From Babylonia areolata (lineage: Eukaryota; Mollusca; Gastropoda; Neogastropoda; Buccinidae), in contig NC_134907.1 in the NCBI RefSeq assembly GCF_041734735.1, forward strand, positions 1,928,510-1,992,509: a DNA stretch of 64,000 nucleotides, read 5' to 3'. Shown in pieces: positions 1 to 11,643 of the stretch; the first letter of the stretch is position 1; each line of letters begins with the position of its first letter. Below the pieces are notes generated by a model. The model saw nothing but the letters and a program-made list of their open reading frames with translations. It was not told where the DNA came from and searched no databases. The translations under genes were made by a program, and so were the position numbers.

Positions 1-897
1 CTTGAACACAGGCACATTCTCCCTTCAAATCAAGGTGGTTACAGAACAGGCAAGTCCACATGGAAAAAACGCAGCTGCTTTTGCATATGAGGTGTATGAA
101 GGATTTCAAAGAAAAGAAGAAACACAAGCAGTAGCAATCGATCTTGAAGATGCCTACAATAAAGTCCAGTTTGGGCACCTTATGGAGCTGCTACTAAGGT
201 ATGGAGTAAGTTTGACACTGACAAGATGGATAGCAGCAGCGCTTCAGGAAAGAACCGTCGTCCTACGCCTCGGAGATTGGATGTCTGCACCTTCTAAACT
301 ATCCATGGGACTGCCACAAGGGTCTCTGCTTTCTCCTGTCCTCTACAATGTCTACACGAAGGGCCTTGCAGACTTAAACCACAATGGAATAGCTCGGGTG
401 CTTACTCTTGCGGATGATGGCCTGGTCTTCAAAACTTCGAAAGATGCTCAGGAAAGAACTAAAGCCGTCCAGAAACAACTAAACAATATTGCTCAATGGT
501 GCAAAGACACAGGATCTTCCATCAATCCAGCAAAAGCCCAAACGTTGCTGTGCACCCTCAACAACAGAACCGCGAGCAAATCACCACCTTCTGTGTGATA
601 GGATTCAGATCGAGAAAACTGAATGCCTACGCTACCTAGGAATACACTTCGACAGGATGCTGACCTTCAGAAAACATACGGAAAATACTGTTCTCAAATG
701 CAAAAAGGGCCTTTCAGTCTTAAAAGCAATGGCAACCAAAGGTATTGAACAACGCCATCTCTTCCTGCTATACCAACCACTCGTCCTCAGTGTGATCGAC
801 TACGGATTTGGGCTAACAACACCGTCTCAAAGCAACCTCCTAAAATTAGAAAGAGTTCAAAATGAAGCGTGGTCAATGCACTAGCAAGAGGGGGGAA
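1..897 (+). mobile_element. I/Nimb-like LINE fragment (reverse transcriptase)
   Basis: This is part of the reverse transcriptase of a non-LTR retrotransposon, entering from beyond the left edge. Visible RT motifs are a fingers/palm stretch with AIDLEDAYNKVQ, then GLPQGSLLSPVLYN and a catalytic block reading LADDGLVF, followed by a thumb region with ECLRYLGIHFDRML. The frame shifts near 590, so the thumb is in another frame, and the element stops abruptly near 880-897 before any RNase H. A second copy of the same family at 35.3-36.8 kb continues into an RNase H domain, which places the family in the I/Nimb-like group of LINEs. It is a 3'-truncated, frameshifted copy with no sign of function. 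Confidence 0.8.
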
Positions 898-1480
898 AGC
901 TTTCAAGGCTAATGTGTGATTCCTACTGATTTTGCTAATCATCAGAATTATCCAACCGAATGCTACATGCTAGGATGTAATCTTTACCAAAACGTTCTGA
1001 TGACATTTATTGGGGTTTCATTGTTGTTGTTTTTTATTGAAGCCAAATCATTATTAGAACCGGGTATATCAATGTTTTAACCTGTGGATAAACCGGCTTA
1101 GAAATTCCATGACAAACACTCCAAACACTTGTCAAACATGTCGCACAGACACAGAAATCCTGGGAAAATGGGAACCCAGACGTCTCTTGACTTTTATTCT
1201 TTTCCATGATTTTATTCTTACGATGTATACGGAAATTTCCACACATGGACGTTAGGAAGTTTGCCGACCGATAGCAGTCACGTTATGCCGGACGTTGTTT
1301 GGCACCATGCCCAGAAAATTAAAACTTTGTTTTCTTTGTTCGTTCCCTTTTTTCTTTTTTTCCCCTTGCATAGAAGGTTATATTTTCTTTTCAACATTGT
1401 CTCCATTACAATTTCGCATGAAATTCCACACCAATAAAGCAAAATTGCAATTCACACCACCACTGGCAATAGAGGTAGTA
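898..1480. other. no gene seen
   Basis: AT-rich unique sequence. I see no coding segment, splice-bounded exon or recognisable repeat here. Confidence 0.5.
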
Positions 1481-1498
1481 CATACACACACACACGCA

Positions 1499-1550
<52 letters not shown>

Positions 1551-1560
1551 TACATATACA
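1481..1560. repeat. (CA)n microsatellite
   Basis: Almost pure CA dinucleotides with a few CG interruptions. Frames read through it on either strand are artefacts. An A-rich stretch of CAAA/AACA units follows at about 1680-1735. Confidence 0.95.
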
Positions 1561-2586
1561 TGTATAAAATGGTGACCATTTACAAGTGTGTTTTTTAGTT
1601 AACAAATAACTGACGAACAAGCAAGAAAGAATGAATGAAGAATAGAGAAAACAAACAAATAACAAACACATACACAGACAACAACAAAAACAAAAAAACA
1701 AACAAAACAAAAACAAAAAACAAAACAAAACAGATCCCAGAACATGACATTTCCAATCTCAGCTCACAGCACACATTAACAGTCAAATCTCAAGGATCAC
1801 AGGGAACATACGAGTCACAACAAACCAGTCAATACAAGATTGGTCAATACAAAGTTTCCAGTCCTGTGGAAATACCTCTGACTCTATATAAAAGATTAGA
1901 ATTCATGTTCCATCACTAAATCTAAATAAGGTAGCCATTTAATAGCGAAATCTTGATAATTCCTTTCCATTAGGTGTATTTGTTTTTCTGTTGAGTAATT
2001 GCGTTTGAGTTCAGCAATGAATGCATGTAAACCTGGTTTAACCTTATTAATTCTACATTTGTATATAAAGAATTTTGCCCATAAAACTATCACATCAAAA
2101 ACATCATCTGTTTTAGTTTTTTCATCAGCGCCAAACAAAATAAATTCAAAATTGAGGGACAATCTTTCACAGTTTTCAAACTGAAGCCAAAAAGTTTGTA
2201 TAACTGGGCAAAACCATAAATAATGCTGTATTTCATCTTTTTCGGTGTCACAAAAATTACAGTTGTCATTATCAGTCACACCCATTACTTTTAGGATATT
2301 ATTTGACACTAGGATTCTATGGCATACTTTGATCTGAAACTTTATTTTAAACTTTATTTCCTTAATTTTCTTTATCTTTTTTTTAAAACAACCTCCCAAT
2401 CAATTTGTGTATTTAGCTTATTTTCCCATTTCATAAAGGCTTTTATGTCAAATATTTCTATCTTTTTCATAGTATGGTTTTATTCCTTTGCTTATTCCAC
2501 ATAATATTTGTAATGCCTTGCTATCTTTGTTCTTCTCGCTATTTTCAAATTTTATGTTCCTTTTTCTTGCATATTCTTTAATTGCT

Positions 2587-2876
2587 TGTGTGCAGATTCA
2601 AACACTCGACTGTTGGCTGCCGTTCTTTCTCTGTCTCTGGACCTTGCGATTGGAATGAACTTCCTCTTTCGCTTCGTCAAGTCTCCACACTCAGCTCTTT
2701 CAAGTCTGGCCTTAAAACCCACCTCTTCCCAAAATAGCCTCCCTTGCCTGCCCTTCCTTGTCTTTAGTTTCTACAGTTTTAGAGTTATGCATGCGTGTGA
2801 ATGACTGGTGCGAAAGCGCTTTGATTTGTCTCTGCACAAGATTCAGCGCTATATAAATACCATTATTATCATTATG
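2587..2876 (+). mobile_element. CR1/L2-like LINE 3' end, nested
   Basis: The translation contains STVGCRSFSVSGP..WNELPLSLRQ...FKSGLKTHLF, the conserved C-terminus of CR1/L2-group LINEs. It is followed by a short 3' UTR ending in ATTATTATCATTAT. The same terminus occurs inverted at 62.2-62.5 kb, including the AGCGCTATA motif just before the tail. It interrupts the older Tx1/L1-like LINE around it, so it is the younger insertion. Confidence 0.75.
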
Positions 2877-2975
2877 AAGTTCAAGAAATTTACTTTTATT
2901 TCATACTTCCTTGAGAATTCTTCATAATTTAAGAATTGGCCTCTTTCATTTAGAACATCATTAACAAAAAATATA

Positions 2976-3022
2976 TCTTTTTTTTTTTTTTTTTCCTTTT
3001 TTTTTTTTTTTGTTAAAAAAAA
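2976..3022. repeat. poly-T tract
   Basis: Two T runs separated by CC, followed by a short A run, inside the decayed LINE. Confidence 0.8.
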
Positions 3023-5032
3023 CACAAAAAATATACCTTTATCTGTCCATGCTTTACAGTGAAAATAGTTAACGTTGATTTTGAACTTGTTATTGTAAAA
3101 AAAATAGGTCCTGCTACTATTTCTGCATTCTTATTCAATTCTATTTGAATACAAAATCTATAATAAGCATCATATACATCTCTCCAAAACTTATTACCTT
3201 TGCTTAGAAATCTTTTAGAGCCATAGTTTTTTTTTTATTCTATCTATTTCAGGATGTATATTCTGTAGTATTTTCTTCCATTTAAAACATGCAGTGAGCA
3301 TTTTTCGTAGCCAGGATAGTTTCAGTGCTTGTACTCCAATTCCCCCGCTTTCTACATCATGCACTGCATACACTCATTTTATTTTGTCTGTTTTTTTGTC
3401 CCATGCAAACTGAAAACACATGTCTTGTAGCTGTTTTAGATCACTGTCAGGTGGGTTTGGTAACAATATCTATAGATAAACCAGTTTGGACAATATAACT
3501 GATTTGAGCACAGCTACCCTACCGAGAGGTGTTGATATTCTTTTCGACGAAATATTAAATAATGTTTTTCTTTGACAAATTTATCTGCCATGTTGATTTC
3601 CGTTAGATTAGATAGATCATTTGAAAGCCAGATACCAAGGATTTCAAATTTAGGGGGATTCCATTCCATACGTTGGTTCTCTAAGTATATTATATTTGAG
3701 TTTTTCTTTATACATAACCAAACATTAACAGTTTTTTCAACATTTAACTTAAGTTCTGAAAATTCCTCAAACTCTCCTAATACATCAAACAATTTTTCAT
3801 AAGATTTTCTGTCTCCTTCCAATGTAAATGATGTGTCATCAGCAAACTGATTTATTTTAAATTCCGTATCTGATATCTGTGTTCCTTCAATTTCTTTGTC
3901 TTCTCTAATTTTTCAAGCTAATATTTCTACACACAAGATGAATAAATACAGTGATATAGGGTCACCCTGACGACACCCTCTGTTTATAGTGAACGTCTGT
4001 GACATCTTTCCTTTAACAATTACACGAGCTTTAATATTTTTTTTTAATAAAAAGTGTATATCCATTTTCTGATATCATTTCCAAAACCAAATGTTTCAAG
4101 AACATTTCCCATGTAATCCCAGTTTACGGAGTCGAAGGCTTTTTCAAAATCAATTGAAACCAATAACCCAGGTAGTTGTTTTTTATCTAAGTAGTGTATC
4201 ATGTCATATAATAATCGAATGTTATCTCCAATATACCTCCCTGAAATAAACCCAGTCTGATCTTCATGAATTAATTTTGGTAACACTGTTTTCATTCTAT
4301 TTGCTATGCAAGCTGAACTGATTTTATATATGACATTCAGTAATGAGATAGGTCTCCAGTTTTTAAGGTATTCCCTCGGTTTATCTCCCTTGGGTATACA
4401 GATTATCAATCCTTCTCTTTGTGTGATTGACATTTCACCTTTAATAAACCCTTCATTTATAGACCGAACCACAAAGTCCCCTATCTGTCTCCAAAAATTG
4501 TTTTTAAAGTTTACTGTCATCCCATCTGTACCGCGGCTTTTGTCATTCTGCATATTTTTTAACACTTCTGATGCTTCTTCTTTTGTTTGAAATCCTTCCA
4601 GTTTGTCGGATTCAACTGTGCTTAATTTGGGTAAATGTGTTACGTAATTACTAAGCTCTATATTTTGTGATTTTATTTCTTTATATAAATCACTGAAGAA
4701 TGTCTTTGTTTCCTCTAGCATTTCATCACTTTCAGTTTACAGTTTGTCATCATTTGAAACTAATTTTAACATTTGTTTGCTAACAAAATGTCTTTTCTCT
4801 AATGTACAGAAGTATTTGTTTATTTTCTCCCCCTGAGATGCCCATCTTGTTTTTGATCTTAAGATTATGCCTTCCATTTTTGATTTTTTAATTGCTGTTA
4901 GTTGTATCTTACGTTCTGTTATGAGAAGTGTGTCCAGTTCAGTAAGGGGTTATTTTCTTTCTAATGCTTGTATTTCCTCCTCTAAGTGTTGTTCAGTTTG
5001 TCTGAATTCTTTGACATACCGCATCTGGCAGT

Positions 5033-6530
5033 TTGCGCCCACGGTGGTCGCAAAACAGCAAAAAGAAGATAATTTTTGGAGCATGGAACGTTCGAATGCT
5101 CTTGAACAGAGAGATCTCCACGAGACCAGAGAGGAGAACGGCTCTCATTGCGAGAGAACTGTCACGCTATTGCACCAATACAGCTGCCCTGACTGAACCA
5201 CGGGTCACAGGAGAAAGATCAGTCGCCAAACTACACTTTGTCCTGGAAAGGCAAGGCAGAGAATGAAGACAGATTCCACGGAGTTGGCTTTGCCATCAGA
5301 ACTGGTCTCTTTCATTATTTCACAGACCTTCTTCTTCTTCCCCATTCGTGAGCTGCAACTCCTACGTTCACTCATATGTACACAGGTGGTCTTTTATGTG
5401 TATGATCGCTTTTAAGCCGCCATGTAGGCAGGCATACTCCGTTTCCGGGGGTGTGCATGCTGGGTGTGTTCTTGTTTCCATAACCCACCAAACGCTGACA
5501 TGGACTGCATAATCTTCAACGTGCGTATTTGATCTTCTGCTTCCGTATGCACATGAAGGGGGTTCAGGCACAAACAGGTATGCACATACGTTACCTGGGA
5601 GATCGGAAAAATCTCCACCCTTTACCCACCAGGCGCAGTTACCGATATTCGAACCCCGGACCAAGAGATTGAAAGTCCAACGCTCTGACCACTCGGCTAC
5701 TGCGCCCGTCATTCCCACACCTTACAACTTGCATCAGCGAGCGTCTGATCAAACTCCGCTTCCCCCTCAACTTCCACCGCCATGCCACTGTTATCTGTGC
5801 CTATGCGCCCACCCTGACGAACAGTGAAGGACAGCTTCCAAAGTGACCTGGATCACCTTGTGAAAGACACTCCCCCAAATGACAAACTTCTCCTGCTGGT
5901 CCACTTCAATGCCAGAGTCGGCAATGACCGCATGAACTGGAAAGGAGGACTGGAACGTCATGGCACTGATAAAATGAACTCCAATGGTCTAAGGCTATAA
6001 GTCTGTGTGACGATCATCAGAACACACTTCAAGCAGGACAAGTACAAAGCAACATGGATGTATCCCACGCAGTGGCATCTGACTGACTATGCCGTCTGTC
6101 GAAAGAGAGACATCCGTGATGTCAGGTCACCAAGGCTATGCATAGAGCAAAGTGCTGGACTGACCACCGTCTGGTCAGGTCCATCATGTCACTGCACATT
6201 GTCCAGACACACCACAAGAAGCCAAAACTCATCAGAACAGCATTTAGTCTTGCAAATCTGGAGCAAACGAGGCGATGTCAGGAGTTTGCTAATGACCTGG
6301 ACGACAGGCTGACGTCCCATGAACCGCTGACTGGAAGCATAACACAAATGTGGGACCAGCTCAAAACTCTGGTGGAGGAGTCAGCAACGTCCACCATCAG
6401 ACCAAAAAACCAAAAACAACCAAATGAGTCCAACAGGACTGGTTCAATGAGAATGATGACAGCATTAGAAACCTTCTGGAGGAAAAGCGGACCTACCTCA
6501 AGTGGCAGAACAATATATATTTCATATGTC
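5033..6530 (+). mobile_element. RTE-like LINE endonuclease fragment
   Basis: This is the AP-type endonuclease half of an RTE-group LINE, of the kind often annotated as craniofacial development protein 2-like. The opening IFGAWNVRMLLNREI, then AALTEPRVTGE, VGFAIRTGL, VICAYAPTLTN, a degraded GDFNA-like block and CWTDHRLVRSIM follow the order of APE domains. It parallels the better copy at 51.1-50.2 kb. Frames change near 5260 and several times after 5780, and stops occur at 5261 and 5998. The element ends near 6530 before the RT. A SINE (5328-5715) splits the endonuclease domain. Confidence 0.75.
5328..5715 (-). mobile_element. tRNA-derived SINE, full length
   Basis: On the minus strand a tRNA-like head has an A box (TAGCCGAGTGG, 5699-5689) and a B box (GGTTCGAAT, 5655-5647). 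A long conserved body follows and a GAAGAAGAAG tail ends the element near 5328. I recognise the body (GGTGGGTTATGGAAACAAGA and neighbours) as an abundant molluscan SINE. It sits inside the RTE endonuclease fragment. The flanks CACAGACCTT (5321-5330) and CACACCTT (5716-5723) may be a decayed target-site duplication. Confidence 0.8.
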
Positions 6531-6815
6531 TCAACACTGTCTCAACTTGTCCTGGGTTTGGTTAAAGAATTTTATCGTTTATAGTTTCAAATGTGTTGCA
6601 TGTTTCATTTGTTTATTGTTTACAAAGTGCAAGAAAATTATCAAACTTTCCTCTAAGGCTGTTTTCTTTGTGATGCAAAAATCAATTCTGTGTCTCAACC
6701 TGTCCCAGTCTCCCCTACCAGTATTTCTGTACATTTAAGTCGAATGCACTCTAAGTCTCGGAAGCGCAAGACAAGCAAACAGAGAGGGTATAGAAACATT
6801 ACACAATATACTTAC

Positions 6816-6896
6816 TGCAAGTCTTGTTATTCACACACTCTGCTCCAATCATGCAAGAAGAGCGGTCATGACTGCAGTCCGCTTGACGTGCAAGCA
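6816..6896 (-). CDS. exon: 4-Cys module (most 3' exon seen)
   Basis: Internal exon of 81 bases (27 codons) of the large minus-strand gene. It encodes [15 protein letters not shown] followed by [12 protein letters not shown], giving C-x6-C-x5-C-x5-C. The acceptor is TTTGATAG at 6897-6904, and the donor GTAAGT follows the exon directly below 6816. Both introns are phase 1: the first codon is completed by a G from the previous exon. The intron just upstream is a long TG repeat instead of a pyrimidine tract. No further module or stop-bearing exon was found to the left, so the gene probably continues beyond the window. The module function is unknown; EB/EGF-like adhesion modules are the nearest match by eye. 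Confidence 0.75.
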
Positions 6897-6900
6897 CTAT

Positions 6901-6902
<2 letters not shown>

Positions 6903-6951
<49 letters not shown>

Positions 6952-6972
6952 ACAAACACACACGCACGCACG

Positions 6973-7030
<58 letters not shown>

Positions 7031-7083
7031 ACCACCACCACCACCACCACCATCACCACCACCACCACCACCACCACCACCAC
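6903..7083. repeat. (CA)n then (CAC)n microsatellite
   Basis: About 125 bases of CA with CGCA interruptions, then about 55 bases of CAC triplets. It lies immediately upstream of the splice acceptor of the exon at 6896-6816 when read on the minus strand. Confidence 0.95.
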
Positions 7084-7299
7084 AACACACCAGACCACAA
7101 ATACATCAACGATTAATCGTTTGCTATCATAAAGTACGTAATCAGTTAAACTGTTTCCCTATGCAAGTATATGAACAGTTCGGTTTTAACCACACATACA
7201 TGTGCGTTAAAATTGCAACGTTTCCAATACCCTATGGCAACAAGAGCTTAACTCTCAATTAAAGTTCCATTTTTTTTCATCAGCTAGAACACAATTCTT

Positions 7300-7801
7300 T
7301 CATCAACCCCACCAGAAGTTCCAGTAGAGTTCCGCTCTGCAGAAGGCAATAAAGTCTGGCCAGGAACAGCTGTAACATCCAAAGCGTGGACACGTGGGCT
7401 GCTTGATGGTGCCGAAGATTGGGAATGTACAGTTGACCTACCAGGGGGAAGAAACACCCGGAAATCATCAGCAAGAGCGGCATTAGACCTGACACAGTAC
7501 TCCATTCCAAAGCAACGAAACAAGCGATTCTGATTGAGCTCACTGTGCCATACGAAAGCAGAATGGAGGAAGCCCACACCTACAAAACCGAGAAGTATGC
7601 TAGTCTAGCCAGCAGCCTGACAGAATCTGGCTTCCAAGCCAAAGCCCTCGCCATAGAGATTAGTGCAAGAGAGTTTGTTAGCACATCTGCCTACAGCCTC
7701 ATGAAACAGCTGTTGATTTCTCACAAAGAGAGGACACGGGCTCTCAAGGCAACGGCAGAAGCAGCAGAAGAGTTTCAGCTGGATCTGGTCAAGGAGGAAT
7801 G
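7300..7801 (+). mobile_element. R2-type restriction-like endonuclease relic
   Basis: The plus strand encodes RPDTVLHSKATKQAILIEL followed by TVPYESRMEEAH and KTEKYASL, ending at a stop at 7799-7801. The order RPD, then a hydrophobic strand with E, then A..YK..KY..L fits the PD-(D/E)xK endonuclease at the C-terminus of R2-group retrotransposons. I recognise close relatives as stand-alone repeated proteins in invertebrates. Upstream codons (DWECTVDLPGGR) are in a second frame joined by a shift near 7490. No RT is present, so this is a C-terminal piece only. A host gene descended from such an element cannot be excluded, but no intron or promoter is visible. Confidence 0.5.
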
Positions 7802-7851
7802 AAAGTAAACTTCATAAGAATTAAATTTTCCCTACTCAAACTAGACGTACG

Positions 7852-7968
7852 ATAGCTCAGTGGTTAAAACGTCTGCCAGAAAAGGTGACTCAGTCCTGAA
7901 GTGGCGACCACCCCGGAGGCGCGGGTTCGAACCTGCCGAGGACCAAGAAGAAAAGAAAGAAAGAAAGC
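7852..7968 (+). mobile_element. short tRNA-derived SINE with (GAAA)n tail
   Basis: A tRNA-like head has a perfect A box (TAGCTCAGTGG, 7853-7863) and B box (GGTTCGAAC, 7924-7932), followed by AAGAAGAAAAGAAAGAAAG. The A-to-B spacing is longer than in a real tRNA and the arms do not pair cleanly, so this is a SINE and not a tRNA gene. Confidence 0.75.
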
Positions 7969-8084
7969 GTAAGGACCGAAACACGTGCTGAGGGGGGCTG
8001 CTTCTTCGAAGACCTTGTACTGTCCAGCTCTCCCTAGAGTTTCTTATCACTGATAGTCCAACTTTGCCTTGTGCTAATTTCAAA

Positions 8085-8465
8085 TTTCGTTTAGCTACAG
8101 CATTGAGCCTTCAATTTTTCCTTCAGCTAGAGCATTAAAATAGTTGAACATTTCCTTCAGCTAGGGAATTAAGAGTTAACCTTTCCTTTCGCCAGGTTAT
8201 TAAGAGTTTAACGTTTTCTTGCATGAGGACATGAAAATTGAACTGTCACATATACTAAAGCTTTAAGAGTTCATCTTTTCATTCCGCTTGGCATTAAGAG
8301 TTAAAATTCCTTCAGATGAAGATTACCCGTAAAATATTCGAAGACACTGGGTTCAACTTTTTCTTATGAATGAAGTGTCCACATTTTCCTAATGAATAAA
8401 GTGTTACAATTAACCTTTGGAATTAAGGGTTTAACTTTTCCTTTGGAATCAAGAGTTCAGCATCT
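8085..8465. repeat. degenerate ~50-bp tandem repeat
   Basis: Imperfect repeats of a TTAAGAGTTAAACTTTTCC-type unit, some with TTCAGCTAG. The copies are too diverged to count exactly; I see about seven. Confidence 0.6.
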
Positions 8466-9179
8466 AGGCAAGGGAGAAAGAGGGAGAGAGGGGAAAGGGG
8501 GGGGGGTAGAGAGAGACATTACTTTAATGATAACGGTAACGGCGTTTTGTTAAATAAAGGCCATGGACTCATTTGATATGGTGCCATATTAATTGATGAT
8601 AAGCATATGAATATTGCTATACATGATATGTGTAAATGCTGTATATTTGGACAGTATAAAAATATCAACTCATAATGCTTCTAGACAAGCACAGCGAATA
8701 TTTTAACGACGATATCATTTTTGAAGACAGGAGTAAGGAAAGTCTAAACAAAGATGGTCTGTTGTGAAACTTAAGAGAGATAAATGTTCTAAAATCACTT
8801 GATACTAGACAGCAAAAAGCAAAATAAAAGCGTCTATCTATCTATCTATCTTTTATGTACCAATGACTATGCACAGCTATATCAGAAACAGCCATTCTAT
8901 TTTTACTTCGCATATATCTCATATATCTACTGATGTCCATTACAATACAATGTTCCATCATGTGAACCATTTCTTGGCAATCTGTACAATGAACATACAT
9001 ACTGAATACATCACTACATTTTATATGACTATCACAATCTTGGAGACAGACACAGAGAGAGAGAAGGAGAAAGAGAGAGAGATACAGACAAGACAGACTG
9101 ACTGAACTGACAAGCAGTAGACAGACAGGCAGACAGATAGACAGAGACGAAGGATGTATAGAAGAAGATTGTGACTCAC
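8466..9179. other. intron, nothing coding seen
   Basis: Contains a GA-rich patch (8465-8515), a short (CTAT)n at 8832-8852, and a GACA/GA-rich stretch at 9045-9150. No exon-like segment was found. Confidence 0.5.
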
Positions 9180-9251
9180 TGCAGACGCCTGAAAGCGGAT
9201 CACACATCATGCCTTTGGTGCAATTCCTGCCTTCTTTGAGACACTGTTTTC
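9180..9251 (-). CDS. exon: 4-Cys module
   Basis: Internal exon of 72 bases (24 codons) encoding GKQCLKEGRNC then TKGMMCDPLSGVC, with spacing C-x6-C-x5-C-x6-C. The acceptor is GGGCCTAG just above 9251 and the donor GTGAGT just below 9180. Both borders are phase 1. It is the shortest module of the set. On the minus strand a TG and TA microsatellite starts about 20 bases upstream of the acceptor. It lies between the modules at 11.4 and 6.8 kb. Confidence 0.75.
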
Positions 9252-9261
9252 CTAGGCCCAG

Positions 9262-9280
9262 CGCTAACACACACAGACAC

Positions 9281-9316
<36 letters not shown>

Positions 9317-9335
9317 GCACGCACATACACACACA

Positions 9336-9387
<52 letters not shown>

Positions 9388-9408
9388 CGCATAAACACGC
9401 ACGCACAG

Positions 9409-9446
<38 letters not shown>

Positions 9447-9470
9447 CAACATACAATAAACACACACACA
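9262..9470. repeat. (CA)n/(TA)n microsatellite cluster
   Basis: Contains (TA)n at about 9283-9315 flanked by CA runs with CG interruptions up to about 9480. Confidence 0.95.
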
Positions 9471-9484
9471 TACACAAACACATA

Positions 9485-10980
9485 TCGATTCAAATCACTG
9501 TTTTACCAATGTTCACACATATCGATACAAATTAATGTTTTGTCAGTACTTACATATATCCATTCAAATCAGTGTTTTACCAGCGCTTACATTTTCAATC
9601 CAAACACTTTTACCAGTACTTATTTATGTATCGATCCAAATCACTGTTTTACCAGTACTTAAGTATATCGATTCCAATCACTGTTTTTCCCAGTACATTG
9701 AAAAATTACAGAGACAAATTACTAATGTTTTACCAGCTCTTACAAATATCAAGCCAAATTACTAAGGTTTTAACAACTGCTTAGATGTATTGAGCCAAAT
9801 CCCTAATGTTTTACCAGTGCTTACACATATCGAGCCAAATCACTCTTTTTTACCAGTTCTTAGATATACCAAGCCAATGCACAAATGCTTCACCAGTGCT
9901 TAACATATATCAATCCATATAACTAATGGTTTACCAGTACTTACATATACCGAGCCAAATATCACCAATGTTTAATCAGTACTTACATAAATCGATCGAA
10001 ATCACTAATGTTTTACAGGTACTTACATATTTCGAGCCGATTCATTAAAGCTTTACCACTACTTACATACATCGATACAAATCCTTAATGTTTTACCAGT
10101 ATTTACAAACATTAAGCTAAAATCTTTAATGTTTTACCAGCACTTGCATATACTGAGCCAAATTACTAATGCTTTACCAGTGTTTAGATTTATCGAGCCA
10201 AATCAACAATATTTTACCAGTACTTACATATATCGATCCAAATCATTAATGTTTCTCGGGTACAGTATACATAGATCAAAATCACTTGAGTTTTTCAAGT
10301 CCGTACATATATCGAGCCAATTCACTAATGATTAATAAACAATGTGTCATGTCAAATGATCGGTATGAGAGCAAGCTGGGCGCTTCCTTTTTTGGGGAAG
10401 TGTTTGAGTTTGTTCCAATGTACCTGTTATTTACCTGTGTGCTAGCTGAAATGGTAGCGCAAGCAGCATTAGCTTGAAGTTTTGTACCTTGTGTGTGGAG
10501 CGAGTTACCACTCTTTTCTATCTCTTAACCAATTCACTGATGTTTCACCCGTGTTTGCATATAATGATGCAAATCACTAATGGTTTACTAGTACTTACAT
10601 ATGTCGATCCAAATGATAAAGTTTTACCGGTACATATAAATATCAATCCAAAATAACTAATATTTTACAGGCACTTATAAATATTGATCCACTACACTAA
10701 TGGTTTACCAGTACTTAAACACATCGATCCACATCACTAATGTTTTACCAGTACTTACATATATTGATCCAAATCACAAATCTTTTACCAGAGATAATTA
10801 TACATACTGAGCGAAATCACTAATGTTTTACCATCGATCCTAACTACGAATGTTTTTTTCCAGTGTTTACACATATCGAACCAAATCACTAATGTTTACT
10901 AGTTCTTACATATATCGATCCAAATCACTAATAGTTTACCGGTACTTACATATATAAAGCCAAACGGACTTCTTTTTTTC
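9485..10980. repeat. degenerate ~40-bp satellite array
   Basis: About 1.3 kb of diverged copies of a unit close to ATCGATCCAAATCACTAATG plus TTTTACCAGTACTTACATAT. About 35 copies can be followed. A non-repeat segment of about 170 bases (10340-10510) interrupts the array. Most copies differ at several positions, so the array is old or not homogenised. Confidence 0.9.
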
Positions 10981-11297
10981 TTTTTTTTCTCACAAATTGA
11001 TGCAAGTGTTTGTCAAAACCGAAGTTGTTTGCTGGAATGGAACATTTCCATGTCACCACCCCAGGTAAACCGGTTTTTGTTTTCGGATCAGAGAAATCTC
11101 AGCACCCTATGCAAATTGGCTTTTATTTTCTGATCAAAGTCTGAAACATTCCAAGTCTTCATGATGCCTTTCTGACTTCAGTAAATCTTACAGATTGCAA
11201 ACACTTGTGTAAGACTCCACATGAAAACCGTGTTTTCTGTAATCTCCTATTCCAATGGGTTTTTTTTTTCGTATTTCACAACTATGCATGCATGCAT

Positions 11298-11299
11298 GC

Positions 11300-11338
<39 letters not shown>
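11298..11338. repeat. (GT)n microsatellite
   Basis: Pure GT run preceded by a short GCAT repeat, just downstream of the exon at 11464-11381 in the direction of transcription. Confidence 0.95.
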
Positions 11339-11340
<2 letters not shown>

Positions 11341-11380
11341 ACTGTAAATAGCATGTATATAACATAAAAGATTGTCTTAC

Positions 11381-11464
11381 CACACTTTGCGTTTGGCCTC
11401 CCAGGGTTTTCACAGATGTTGCCATATCCACAGTTGTCGTCACTCACACAGGATGGTTGGACAT
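11381..11464 (-). CDS. exon: 4-Cys module
   Basis: Internal exon of 84 bases (28 codons) encoding DVQPSCVSDDNC then GYGNICENPGRPNAKC, spacing C-x5-C-x5-C-x9-C. The acceptor CCCTGTGCAG has a good pyrimidine tract upstream, and the donor is GTAAGA. Both borders are phase 1. The module is followed in the transcript by those at 9.2 and 6.8 kb, and is only 179 bases downstream of the 43-codon module exon, the closest exon pair in the gene. Confidence 0.8.
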
Positions 11465-11609
11465 CTGCACAGGGAGACAAAGGGGAAGAAACAGAAATAA
11501 AAGAAGCAAAGACACACACCGCTTTTTCTCCCATGAGAACAACAACCACCTAATCTGACGCTTATTATGACCCCTGAACTCCTCCCCTGCCCCGTTAGTT
11601 TTATAGCTG

Positions 11610-11638
11610 GTGAGAGAGAGAGAGAGAGAGAGAGAGAA
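11610..11638. repeat. (GA)n microsatellite
   Basis: GA run lying 6 bases outside the donor of the exon at 11772-11644; on the coding strand it reads as CT. Confidence 0.95.
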
Positions 11639-11643
11639 CTCAC

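Larger units (their letters stand above)
1896..5035 (-). mobile_element. Tx1/L1-like LINE, 5'-truncated and decayed
   Basis: Read on the minus strand, this is ORF2 of an L1/Tx1-type non-LTR retrotransposon from the endonuclease-RT linker to the C-terminus. At 4721-4044 the RT shows ISLLNVIYKI, a TGFISGRYIGDNIRLL stretch and VSIDFEKAFDSVNWDY. Near 3990 comes GCRQGDPIS and near 3860 the catalytic FADD. The C-terminal segment at 2399-1896 carries a zinc-binding pattern (CNFC...H...C) typical of L1-like proteins. Several frameshifts and in-frame stops break it, for example in the linker near 4740 and 4950. The first ORF and the endonuclease domain are missing at the 5' end, where an RTE fragment abuts. 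A CR1/L2-like tail (2587-2876) is inserted into the C-terminal region. Confidence 0.8.

Noticed and set aside
1378-1728. Cysteine/valine-rich and threonine/histidine-rich frames over CA repeats (also at 6.9, 9.3, 30.5, 37-38, 46.8 and 55.7 kb)
   Set aside because: Artefacts of dinucleotide repeats, which read as CV or TH on the two strands.
7852-7935. Possible tRNA gene with perfect A and B boxes
   Set aside because: Cloverleaf arms do not pair and a (GAAA)n tail follows; this is a SINE head. The tRNA-like stretches at 5.65, 20.54, 47.29 and 58.81 kb were rejected for the same reason.
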